Shown here: one piece after another, positions 42,877 to 50,282 of the stretch
How positions within the stretch are numbered: the stretch's first letter is position 1
Layout: each line of letters starts with the position of its first letter
Source of the DNA: Micromonospora alfalfae
GTDB lineage: Bacteria; Actinomycetota; Actinomycetes; Mycobacteriales; Micromonosporaceae
Direction: 5' to 3'
Assembly (NCBI RefSeq): GCF_022230925.1
Contig: NZ_JAKKFH010000008.1
Coordinates: 124,001 to 188,000 of the forward strand
Length of the DNA stretch: 64,000 nucleotides
Program-made: the position numbers and the translations under genes
The notes under the pieces: generated by a model
The model's input: the letters and a program-made list of their open reading frames with translations, nothing else
Databases searched by the model: none
What the model was told of the DNA's origin: nothing

Positions 42877-43011
42877 TCAGCAGATGGGCTTGTGGCGGTC
42901 GCCCTTCGAGGCCTCGTCGACAACCCGGCCCGGCACGGCAACGCGGTACGCCTCCTCCAAGCTGGAGAAGACCAATTCCTCGCTGCCCGAGGTTGACACA
43001 GGGAGTGTCAC
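42877..43011 (-). CDS. 44-residue peptide with C-terminal Cys, possible precursor or carrier peptide
   Basis: A GTG inside the stop of the FemAB-like gene (GTGA) opens a 44-codon frame with clear G/C third-position bias. The N-terminal part has SGSEELVFSSLEEAYRVAVP, an acidic helix-prone stretch; the end is ASKGDRHKPIC. It ends 60 bp before the ATP-grasp gene. Placement between a ligase and an acyl- or aminoacyl-transferase fits a substrate or scaffold peptide, but I know no family. It could also be a short regulatory ORF. Confidence 0.5.
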   Translation of the reverse strand: MTLPVSTSGSEELVFSSLEEAYRVAVPGRVVDEASKGDRHKPIC

Positions 43012-44099
43012 GCCTGACCACTCTCGACGAGGAGTGAGGCCAGGACCGCGTCGATCTCCGAGCGGAACGCCGCAGCATCCGTGGCGGGAAGCTGGGCCAG
43101 GACCGACCCGGCGAGCTCCTCGATCTTCTTCTTCGACGTCGTGGTTCCAGGTGCCACCGCCCACAGGCCGCGGACCCGCGCGCCTCGCCGACATTTAGCC
43201 TCGTAGCTGCGGGTGCCGAGGTGCAGGGACTCGATGCCGTTCTCCTGGGCGAACCGTACGGGCCCGTGCACTAGGAGCACCGCGTACTCCGCGGCGTTGC
43301 GCAGCTCCCCGTAGTTCAGGCCGATCGAACGAAGCGCGAGTTGCTGGCCCGACCGGTAGCCGAGCGAGTACCCGGTCATGCGCGAGCCGTCGAAGACGGC
43401 GTGCGCCACGGCCTCCTCGCGGAGGATGCGGGCCTGGCGGCCGAGGGTTGCCCGCAGGTTCTCCTCCTCGTGCTCGTTGCCGTACTTGAGCTCGACCTGC
43501 TGCAGCAGCGGAGCCCCGCATGCGACAATCTCGTCGATCGACACCTGCCGGAGCTCGAGGCCGCTCTTGACGAAGCGCTGCCACTCGCGGCGCCAGTGTC
43601 GATGCTGCGACTTCGTCAGCTTCGACTCGAAGGGCCCATCCGCAGGAATTTGCTGCACGGTGCAGTCGGCGTCGACGAGGTGCACCCCGGGGGTCTCGCC
43701 GGTGAGCGAACGCGCGGCCGCCACGACGTGTGGCACGTCCTTCGACGGCAGGTATGGCCACCACCAGGCGCCGTGTACCTCGGGGAACGCCTCGAGGGCC
43801 GCGCCCATGAGCTCCGCCAGCGCTGCGGGCGACCGGCGAGTCCCGATCACCGGGGAGCAGAATCCCCGGCGTCCACCGAGCAGCAGCCGCGCACTGTCGT
43901 CCTCGCTGTCGAGCAGGGTCTCGAAGCGATAGTCCGGATGACCTTCGTCCGGCGCATGGTGGGCGACGAGCCCGGCACCGTCCTTCATCAGGTAGGCGGG
44001 ACGACCGATGCCGTCGGAGTCGACGAAGCGCAGCCAGTTCGGCGAGGAGTAGAAGCTTTCTGGTTGGGGCCAGGCTGAGGGGACAGTGGAGCTGATCAT
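43008..44099 (-). CDS. FemAB/GNAT-like acyl- or aminoacyltransferase
   Basis: The product has 363 residues. It contains two GNAT-like halves. The second shows VAHAVFDGSRMTGYSLGYRSGQ and then ALRSIGLNYGELRNAAEYAVLLVHGPVRFAQ, ending GIESLHLGTRSYEAKCRRGA. This layout is shared by FemAB, CelD/BioF2-like and aminoacyl-tRNA-dependent transferases. The acceptor is unknown; peptide or amino acid amines are likely in this context. The ATG at 44099 is close to GGAGGG, so the exact start is uncertain. It overlaps the small peptide gene by 4 nt. Confidence 0.75.
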   Translation of the reverse strand: MISSTVPSAWPQPESFYSSPNWLRFVDSDGIGRPAYLMKDGAGLVAHHAPDEGHPDYRFETLLDSEDDSARLLLGGRRGFCSPVIGTRRSPAALAELMGAALEAFPEVHGAWWWPYLPSKDVPHVVAAARSLTGETPGVHLVDADCTVQQIPADGPFESKLTKSQHRHWRREWQRFVKSGLELRQVSIDEIVACGAPLLQQVELKYGNEHEEENLRATLGRQARILREEAVAHAVFDGSRMTGYSLGYRSGQQLALRSIGLNYGELRNAAEYAVLLVHGPVRFAQENGIESLHLGTRSYEAKCRRGARVRGLWAVAPGTTTSKKKIEELAGSVLAQLPATDAAAFRSEIDAVLASLLVESGQA

Positions 44100-44189
44100 T
44101 CCCTCCGGCTTTCGTCTGTCGCAGACACATGCATCGACGTCGTCACGGCGCGTCGTCTGACATCGACCAGTATAACGGTGATCTCCGTG

Positions 44190-45392
44190 CTACTCCGGCC
44201 CCGCGTGCCTGGCAAGCGAGGGGCCCACGAGCCGGGCGGCCAGCGCGCCGACCGCAGCGATCACGACGAGAAGCACCACGGCGACATCGACCTGATCGGC
44301 GAAGGGGGCAACGACGAGTGCACCCATGGCGAAGCCCAGCGCGAGGCTCGTGTTGACCCAGGACTGCGCCTCGGTCCGCTGCCCTGGGGGGGTGGTCGCC
44401 GCCGAGAGCGAGAAGACCGTGGCCAGGCAGGGTGCCGTGGTGGCGCCGACCAGGGGAGCGACGACGATGAAGCTCCATGGCGCGGCCTGACCCAGGAGCA
44501 GCATCACGATGCCGCCGGCCGTCAGCAGCAGCATGATCGGCAACCAGCTCTGCGGAGTACGTCCACTGCCGTACGCGCCGAAGACAAGTCCTCCGACGAG
44601 GCTGCCCACTGCCATTCCGGCCAGCAGCAGTCCTCCCGCCCACTCGTAGCCGCCGGAGTGGCTGATCGTCAGCAGCAGCACCTCGACGGCGGCGCTGACC
44701 AGGGACGGGACCAGCGCGAGTAGCAGGGTCGTCCTGAACGGCGAAGAGGCAACCGGCCCCCATCCGCCCTTGCTCCGGGAGGCAAGCACCTGCTCGGCCG
44801 GTTCCGACCGGATCACCAAGACCGCGGACAGGACCAGCAGGGCGATGACGGGCAGGACCGCGACGGCCGGATCCGTCCACGTCGCCACCAGGCCCGCTGC
44901 CGCGGGGCCGACGACGAAGGCCACCTCGAGCAGGACAGCGTCGAGGGCCATCGCTGTGTGCCGGCCCTTTCCCGGGAGGGTGAGGGCGATCCAGAGTCCA
45001 CGGATCGTGGCAGCGACCGGCGGCATGAAAGCGCCGCTCAGCACGGCGACTCCTGCGATCACCAGCATCGACGAGCCCTCGATGACGGCGACCAGGACGG
45101 CCACCATCAGGATGTACAGGCTGGTGGTGACGAGGAGCACGGGTTGCACGCCCCGGCGGTCGATCCATCGGCCCCGTGCGGGGGCCGTGAGTGCCTGGCC
45201 CACCGTATAGGCGGCCAACGCCAGGGCGGCCGACGACTCGTCGCGTCGGTCGGCCACGAGCAGGAACAGCACGACCGACCACATGCTCATGGTCAGGCGC
45301 GCTACCAGGGCCGCGACGGCCAACCGGCGCATGTCCCGCTCGCCGAGCAGGGCCCTGTATGCCTGCACCCCCGTGCTGGATTCCTTGTTCAC
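44190..45392 (-). CDS. MFS transporter, probable exporter
   Basis: The product has 400 residues and twelve hydrophobic segments. The first cytoplasmic loop contains PARGRWIDRRGVQP, a form of the MFS motif A, and a matching loop precedes the seventh helix. It resembles drug or metabolite exporters. It is the first gene of the leftward half of the cluster and faces the rightward operon across a 630-bp divergent region. A GTG at 45392 is used; the frame is open to 45446. Confidence 0.88.
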   Translation of the reverse strand: MNKESSTGVQAYRALLGERDMRRLAVAALVARLTMSMWSVVLFLLVADRRDESSAALALAAYTVGQALTAPARGRWIDRRGVQPVLLVTTSLYILMVAVLVAVIEGSSMLVIAGVAVLSGAFMPPVAATIRGLWIALTLPGKGRHTAMALDAVLLEVAFVVGPAAAGLVATWTDPAVAVLPVIALLVLSAVLVIRSEPAEQVLASRSKGGWGPVASSPFRTTLLLALVPSLVSAAVEVLLLTISHSGGYEWAGGLLLAGMAVGSLVGGLVFGAYGSGRTPQSWLPIMLLLTAGGIVMLLLGQAAPWSFIVVAPLVGATTAPCLATVFSLSAATTPPGQRTEAQSWVNTSLALGFAMGALVVAPFADQVDVAVVLLVVIAAVGALAARLVGPSLARHAGPE

Positions 45393-45418
45393 GCGCGCAT
45401 TAACCCACGGCGGCGCAA

Positions 45419-45458
45419 AGTCGACCCCGCGGTATTCACGGTGCATAGTCGACCCCGC
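45419..45458. promoter_or_regulatory. Direct repeat AGTCGACCCCGC x2 upstream of the MFS gene
   Basis: AGTCGACCCCGC occurs at 45419-45430 and 45447-45458, 28 bp apart start to start, about 30-60 bp upstream of the MFS start codon. Two copies on one face of the helix (near 2.7 turns) could be regulator sites. Confidence 0.35.
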
Positions 45459-45739
45459 AGCGCGTGATCATGTTGGAGGTCGCCGCACCGGCTCGACGTG
45501 GAGTGCTTCATGCGGACAAAGTAACCGGTGGCGCGTGCCATGGGATATCGGCAGCCGTCTCACCCAGGTCGAGGGGCAGGATCCGAAGAAGAGGCCGCGA
45601 CCCTGGACCACGACGGAGCATCGCGGTCATCCGCATCTCGGTCGAGGCGGCGGCGGGCCGCGTGGCGATCACTGCCGGCGCCGGATCCAGCTCCGCGGCT
45701 CACAGCATCGACCCCCTCGTGGAGCTGGGCGTCATCGAG

Positions 45740-45905
45740 TCGGCGCTCGTCCGCCCTGCCGTTCCTCGAGTCCACCCCGGAGCGCCTCAGAATCCTGCGC
45801 GCAGGGCTGTCCGCGTCGGCCATCGAGTCAGCCGGCCGCCACACGCAGACCCCCTCGCCGCGGACGATCGAAGCTCACGTGCGAGGAGCCAGACTCCAAA
45901 ATAGA
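45740..45905 (+). pseudogene. Possible LuxR-type HTH fragment
   Basis: A frame reads STPERLRILRAGLSASAIES and PSPRTIEAHVRGARLQNRG, resembling the LuxR recognition helix (SPRTVEAHV). There is no start and no rest of a protein. The match is short, so this is tentative. The surrounding 45.46-46.02 kb holds no other supported gene. Confidence 0.3.
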
Positions 45906-45909
45906 GGGG

Positions 45910-45938
45910 TTGACCGCCTGCAGTCACAATGCGATGAT
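45910..45938 (+). promoter_or_regulatory. Candidate promoter for the rightward biosynthetic operon
   Basis: TTGACC at 45910-45915 and GATGAT at 45933-45938 are 17 bp apart, in AT-rich DNA about 85 bp before the DUF3419 start. This fits a housekeeping-type promoter moderately well. Confidence 0.35.
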
Positions 45939-46021
45939 CCATTTTCTTGTTCTCACTTCGGGGGTCTGATCAAGTTGCGATTCCGATTTCAGGATCCGAG
46001 ACGTCCGATCGGGTGGCGTCG

Positions 46022-47119
46022 ATGAGCGAGATCTATTTCGCACAGATCCGTGAGGACTCACGCATCGAACGTCGACTACAGGCCAGCTACGGGGCCCGGA
46101 GGGTCCTCACCATCGGCTCGGGCGGCTGCACGGCATTCTCGCTGCTGGACGACGAGCTGGAGAGCCTCGTCGTCGTGGACGCGAACCCGGCCCAGTGCGC
46201 GCTCATCGAGCTCAAGAAGGCCGCCCTGATCGCTCTCGAACGGGAGGACTACCTCGCCTTCGTCGGCGAGCGGCCTGCCGTGAACCGCCTCGGCACCTTC
46301 CGCGAGTTGGAAGAAGCCCTGCCCGACGGAGCCCGCGCGTATTGGCGGAGCCACCAGGCGCGCATCGCGTCGGGGATCAACGGCTGTGGCGTGACGGATC
46401 GCCTCTACAGGCTGGTCGGCGACAACCTGACGCAGCTCATCCTCGGCGCCGAAAACGTCGACCTCCTCTTCGCGTGCTCGACCATGGACGAGCAGCGTGC
46501 CTTCTTCGCCGAGCACCTCGACAACGACCGCTGGGACACCGCCGTGCGGGTGTTGTTCAGCCGTTGGACCCAGTCGCACTTCTACCCACCGCTGTGGTCC
46601 GCACGTAGCCCTGAGTCCAAGTTCGGCGAGTTCTACGCGGCGCAAATCAAGGACGCCATCGTGGGCAAGCCAGTCGCCAACAATTACTTCTTACATCAGC
46701 TGCTCACCGGTCGCTACCTCCACGACCGGGTCGACGGCACACCCGCCTATCTCTCCGACGACGGATATACGACCGCACGCCGCAACATCGACAAGATGCG
46801 ACTGGTCAACAGCACGGTCGACCAGTGCCTCGACACCGTGACGGACGTGGACGCCTTCTACCTGTCCAACATCTTCGACTGGGGCAGCCCCTCGCAGCAC
46901 GAGGCCCTCGCGGGCAAGGCTCGAAAGGCTTCGTCAGCCGACGGAGCAATCGTCCTGCACCGGAGTATGTATGGCGAGGGGCAGCTGGCACCGGTGTTCG
47001 GTGACCACCTCGAGATCCGTCAGGAGCTGTCGAAAGAGCTGACAGAGCAGGAGCGCTCGATGCTCTATCGCGAGGTCACCGTCGGCGAGCTCGTGCGAGG
47101 AGCTGGCGGCACCCGATGA
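46022..47119 (+). CDS. DUF3419/BtaA-like SAM-dependent 3-amino-3-carboxypropyl transferase
   Basis: The product has 365 residues. RVLTIGSGGCTAFSLLDDEL at 27-46 and VVVDANPAQCALIELKKAAL at 50-69 form the Rossmann SAM-binding part. DLLFACSTMDEQRAFFAEHL and VDAFYLSNIFDWGSPSQ are later family landmarks. Relatives (BtaA) transfer the aminocarboxypropyl group of SAM to a hydroxyl and release methylthioadenosine. That by-product is the substrate of the mtn operon upstream. ATG at 46022; GTG at 46013 is an alternative. First gene of the rightward operon. Confidence 0.82.
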   Translation: MSEIYFAQIREDSRIERRLQASYGARRVLTIGSGGCTAFSLLDDELESLVVVDANPAQCALIELKKAALIALEREDYLAFVGERPAVNRLGTFRELEEALPDGARAYWRSHQARIASGINGCGVTDRLYRLVGDNLTQLILGAENVDLLFACSTMDEQRAFFAEHLDNDRWDTAVRVLFSRWTQSHFYPPLWSARSPESKFGEFYAAQIKDAIVGKPVANNYFLHQLLTGRYLHDRVDGTPAYLSDDGYTTARRNIDKMRLVNSTVDQCLDTVTDVDAFYLSNIFDWGSPSQHEALAGKARKASSADGAIVLHRSMYGEGQLAPVFGDHLEIRQELSKELTEQERSMLYREVTVGELVRGAGGTR

Positions 47120-47179
47120 GTGGCGCGAGGCAGACCGCACGGTTGGCAACTTCCAAATGGACGAAGGGTAAAGCCCGGC

Positions 47180-47467
47180 ATGACTGGAAGCAATGACGAT
47201 TTTCTCGGAGCGGTGCTGGAGTTCCTGCGCGACCTCAATACTTCGACAGAGACTCAGCGCCCGACGATGGGAACTGAGCTCGGCGCGGACACGGACCTGA
47301 TCCAGGCGGGCATCGTCGATAGCCTGTCGATAATGGAGCTGATCGTGTTCCTGGAGAAGGAGACCGGCGCGCACGTCCCGCTGGAGGACCTGATGCTCGA
47401 CAGCATCCGCACTGCCCGGACAATCGCTGCCGTCTACGGTTCGCATACGACCCCAGTTGCCCGATGA
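47180..47467 (+). CDS. Acyl/aminoacyl carrier protein
   Basis: The product has 95 residues. The phosphopantetheine site is VDSLSIMEL with Ser48, in a typical four-helix carrier (FLGAVLEFLRDL at the start, FLEKETG after the site). It would need a phosphopantetheinyl transferase from elsewhere. The stop overlaps the start of the amino acid:CP ligase gene (ATGA), a strong hint that the two are partners. Confidence 0.88.
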   Translation: MTGSNDDFLGAVLEFLRDLNTSTETQRPTMGTELGADTDLIQAGIVDSLSIMELIVFLEKETGAHVPLEDLMLDSIRTARTIAAVYGSHTTPVAR

Positions 47468-48216
47468 GTCCGGTCGGCGCGCAACTGGGCTTGAGTGACG
47501 TCGAGGCCCAGATCGACAGGATGCTCATCGGAATCCCCTCTTTCTCGGGTGCCGAGGAGCTCAAACTCTCCCCGCTGCTCCCCAGGAGCTCCGTCCTGGC
47601 AACACACTACGTGCGCAGCTTTCCCCAGCATGCACTGGTGGTCTCGGGCGCGATGGGCTCGGACTCCGAGTTTCTCCTGGCACCGACTACCTGCTACGCG
47701 GTGTTCGACCATCTGAGAGATCGCCAGCTTTCCAGTCCTTCCTTGTTCACACACAAGAATCTCTGCTTCCGGAACGAGGAGACCTACCGTCCGGGCGAAC
47801 GCCAGTCCTCGTTCCTCATGCGAGAGTTCATCTTCCTCTCGACGGACCTGGGCCTGGTGCACGAGTGGATCGGGCACATCGTTCGTGACGTGCCGTCGTC
47901 ACTCGCCGAGGAGTTCTGGGTGGACGCGGTCGTGAAGAAGGCGAGCGACCCGTTCTTCGACCCCAAGGACCTGCACCTGAAGTTCCAGGAGTCCGAGAAC
48001 CTGAAGTCCGAGTTCGTCGTCGACGGCCTCGCCGTGGCGTCGGTCAACCTGCACCTCGGGGCGTTCGCTCGAAGCTGCAACCTGCGCTCGAACGACGGGC
48101 AGCCCCTGTACAGCGCCTGCTTCGGCCTCGGGTACGACCGGCTCGTCGCGAAGAGCACGGCGGCACGGGCGGATGTCCAGTCCCCAGCCGGTGACGGCCG
48201 GAAAACGAGCGGATAA
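47464..48216 (+). CDS. Amino acid:[carrier protein] ligase (truncated seryl-tRNA synthetase homologue)
   Basis: The product has 250 residues and a class II synthetase catalytic core only. Motif 2 is FRNEETYRPGERQ (R103, E105), motif 3 is CFGLGYDRL (R226). The three zinc ligands of atypical SerRS and aa:CP ligases are in place: Cys77, Glu121 and Cys219. The tRNA-binding coiled coil is missing. In the known family (for example the Bradyrhizobium enzymes) the adenylated amino acid is loaded onto a phosphopantetheine carrier. The adjacent carrier protein gene fits. The amino acid is unknown. Confidence 0.85.
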   Translation: MSPVGAQLGLSDVEAQIDRMLIGIPSFSGAEELKLSPLLPRSSVLATHYVRSFPQHALVVSGAMGSDSEFLLAPTTCYAVFDHLRDRQLSSPSLFTHKNLCFRNEETYRPGERQSSFLMREFIFLSTDLGLVHEWIGHIVRDVPSSLAEEFWVDAVVKKASDPFFDPKDLHLKFQESENLKSEFVVDGLAVASVNLHLGAFARSCNLRSNDGQPLYSACFGLGYDRLVAKSTAARADVQSPAGDGRKTSG

Positions 48217-48220
48217 GCCC

Positions 48221-49252
48221 ATGGAGGAACGTCTCAGGCTGGGCGACCCGGCAGACGTCGGCCGGTTGCTTCGCGAGGAGAAGTTCCGGGTCGATCACCC
48301 GTTCCGGGTGTCACGCCGGGTCTTCGGAGCGTCCACACTGGATCTGGAGGGAAGCGAGCACCTCAAGAGGAAGCGCGGGTGGTGGGCCGGCTTCGGGAAG
48401 CAGTGGGCCGGCAGCGTCACGGTCCAGGAAATGGTTGACTCCGCCGTCGCTGACGGATTCGCTCGTGCGCGCGTCAGCAACGATTTATTGCAGGGCTGCG
48501 TCTACATCCCCAACCGCATCGTCCTGGACCTCTTGGACCTCCCTGAGGTCGACCCCATCGAGCACTACGAGAGCCTCAAGCCGGTGCTGCGGATCCTCGG
48601 CGGGCTTCCTGAGACCGACGACTCTGTGGCGCAGGCGAAGGACTACATCCAACGCCTCGTCCGAGACGTGACGGTGCCGTGGTTCTCGGACCTGTCGAAC
48701 GAGGCCCGGTCGGCAGAGCTGGCCCTCTTCCTGGTGGCCGGCGCGGAGACTACCGTGGTCGCCCTGGAGGTCCTGACCTCCGCGTGGTGGAACGACGCGG
48801 ATGCCGTAACGGACGCCGTGCGCAGTGCGGGTTCCGCGAGTGTCGTCATGCGCCTGTTGACGCAGGACGCCCCGTTGGGCCTGACGACACGCTATGCCTC
48901 CCGAGATGTGTTCATCGACACGGTCGGCCAGATACCGCGAGGCGCCTTGATCGAAGTGGATTTGGCCAGTGCGAGCCTGCAGTTGGGCATTGGTGAGACT
49001 GACGATCGCCGCAAGGTTCAGAGCTACGTCTTCGGGGCGGGAGCGCATCGCTGCCCTGGGGACCGCCTGGCGATGCTGGAGGCGCAGGCCTACCTGGGGG
49101 GGCTCCTCGCCCTGGACGCTTCCGAGTACGCGCCCGTCGCCGCAGCCGAACCGCGGCCGGCGACGTTCCGGCATCTGCCATGGCAGGCACTGGAACGGAC
49201 GACGAACTCGCGTGCGGGCGCTCCAGCTGAGAGAAGCGTCGGTGATGCATAG
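48221..49252 (+). CDS. Atypical cytochrome P450 lacking the ExxR glutamate
   Basis: The product has 343 residues, shorter than the usual 400. The heme loop FGAGAHRCPGDRLAMLEAQ has Cys278, and the I-helix is AGAETTVV at 173-180. At the place of ExxR the sequence is VVMR (208-211), so the Glu is Val; the meander between 250 and 268 is also shortened. Similar losses are tolerated in a few actinobacterial CYPs. It follows the aa:CP ligase by 4 nt, suggesting oxidation of a carrier-bound amino acid. A start at 48173 would overlap that gene. Confidence 0.85.
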   Translation: MEERLRLGDPADVGRLLREEKFRVDHPFRVSRRVFGASTLDLEGSEHLKRKRGWWAGFGKQWAGSVTVQEMVDSAVADGFARARVSNDLLQGCVYIPNRIVLDLLDLPEVDPIEHYESLKPVLRILGGLPETDDSVAQAKDYIQRLVRDVTVPWFSDLSNEARSAELALFLVAGAETTVVALEVLTSAWWNDADAVTDAVRSAGSASVVMRLLTQDAPLGLTTRYASRDVFIDTVGQIPRGALIEVDLASASLQLGIGETDDRRKVQSYVFGAGAHRCPGDRLAMLEAQAYLGGLLALDASEYAPVAAAEPRPATFRHLPWQALERTTNSRAGAPAERSVGDA

Positions 49253-49985
49253 AATTCTGGTCGGTACCGCCGGACCAGCACATTTTCCGAACTTCCAGTA
49301 TGTGATCGGGGACCCTGAGACACGCCATGCCGTGGTCGTGGATCCTGCATGGGACAGCGAGGGCATCGCCCGAAGAATTCACCTTGAAGGCTGGAGCCTG
49401 CAGGCGGTAGTGCTGACGCACGCGCATTCGGATCACGTCAACGGAGTTGCCGAACTGGTAAGCCTCCTGCCAGCTCCTGTGTACCTCTCGGGTGTCGAAG
49501 CCGCCTACTACGGCTTCGACGAACCGGGAATGGTGCACTGCCGGGACGGCGAGACGTTGAAGGCTGGCTCCATCGAGGTAGGTGTGATGGAGACACCCGG
49601 CCACACGGTGGGGTCGTGTTGCTTCCTTGTCGGCGATGCCCTCTTTGCTGGCGACACGCTGTTTCCTGAAGGCATAGGCTTCACGCACTTCGAGGGAGGC
49701 TCTGCCTCAGACCTCTACGACAGCGTGCGGCGGTTGGATCACGAAATCTCCGAGGACGCCCGGCTCTATTCTGGACATCGGTACCGACGCGGACCCGGGC
49801 TGACCTTCGCAGAGCTTCGGCGACTGAATGTCTATTTCCACCTGTCCAGCCGAAAGGAGTTTGTCGAGTTCGCCGATAGGCGGACGGTGGCGACATCTCA
49901 CGATCGGCTCCTGGCCAAGACGTCAACGACACTCCCTGATATTCATGGGTTGACTTGGGGTGATGGTGTGTTCCCCAATGCTTGA
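49245..49985 (+). CDS. MBL-fold metallo-hydrolase (glyoxalase II-like)
   Basis: The product has 246 residues. Metal ligands are HAHSDH at 59-64, His120 in TPGHT, Asp137 in AGDTLF and His178 in SGHRY. This matches glyoxalase II-type thioester hydrolases. Next to a carrier protein it could release the tailored amino acid from its phosphopantetheine thioester (inference). ATG at 49245 overlaps the P450 gene by 8 nt. Last gene of the operon. Confidence 0.87.
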   Translation: MHRILVGTAGPAHFPNFQYVIGDPETRHAVVVDPAWDSEGIARRIHLEGWSLQAVVLTHAHSDHVNGVAELVSLLPAPVYLSGVEAAYYGFDEPGMVHCRDGETLKAGSIEVGVMETPGHTVGSCCFLVGDALFAGDTLFPEGIGFTHFEGGSASDLYDSVRRLDHEISEDARLYSGHRYRRGPGLTFAELRRLNVYFHLSSRKEFVEFADRRTVATSHDRLLAKTSTTLPDIHGLTWGDGVFPNA

Positions 49986-50072
49986 CACGGGACATCCACC
50001 ATCATGCGCCCCAGAGCTCCTAAGGGACGTCTCGTAACTGGGTGAAGGCGTTGCCCTGGACCGGGCCGATGG

Positions 50073-50282
50073 TCAGCCGGCGAGGATGATGTTGTGGAGG
50101 TTGGCGGTGCCGGAAGCGGCATCGGCTCCGGCCCAAAGTGAGTGGAAGTCGTGATCGACAGGGGCAGCAGGCGCGTCCTCCGCAGCTCCAGGCGCCCGGG
50201 CGAGCAAATCGCCATCGACGCGGACCAGTAGGAGCTGTTCGTGGCGCGCACCTTGCCCGACGAGGCCTTGGCGATCCGGGAG
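50073..50282 (-). pseudogene. Unrecognised C-terminal gene fragment
   Basis: A minus-strand frame without a start reads GLVGQGARHEQLLLVRVDGD, LLARAPGAAED and DFHSLWAGADAASGTANLHN before IILAG-stop. Codon use is good, so it is probably the end of a lost gene; the family is unknown. It is preceded in frame by a TGA. The 49986-50072 gap holds nothing else that I can support. Confidence 0.35.

Noticed and set aside
42877..43011. Calling the small peptide a lanthipeptide or graspetide precursor
   Set aside because: No LanM, LanB or MdnB/C-like enzyme is present, and the ATP-grasp protein looks like an amino-acid ligase.
49986..50072. An insertion sequence end near GGGACGTCTCGTAAC
   Set aside because: No transposase, matching inverted end or target duplication could be found.
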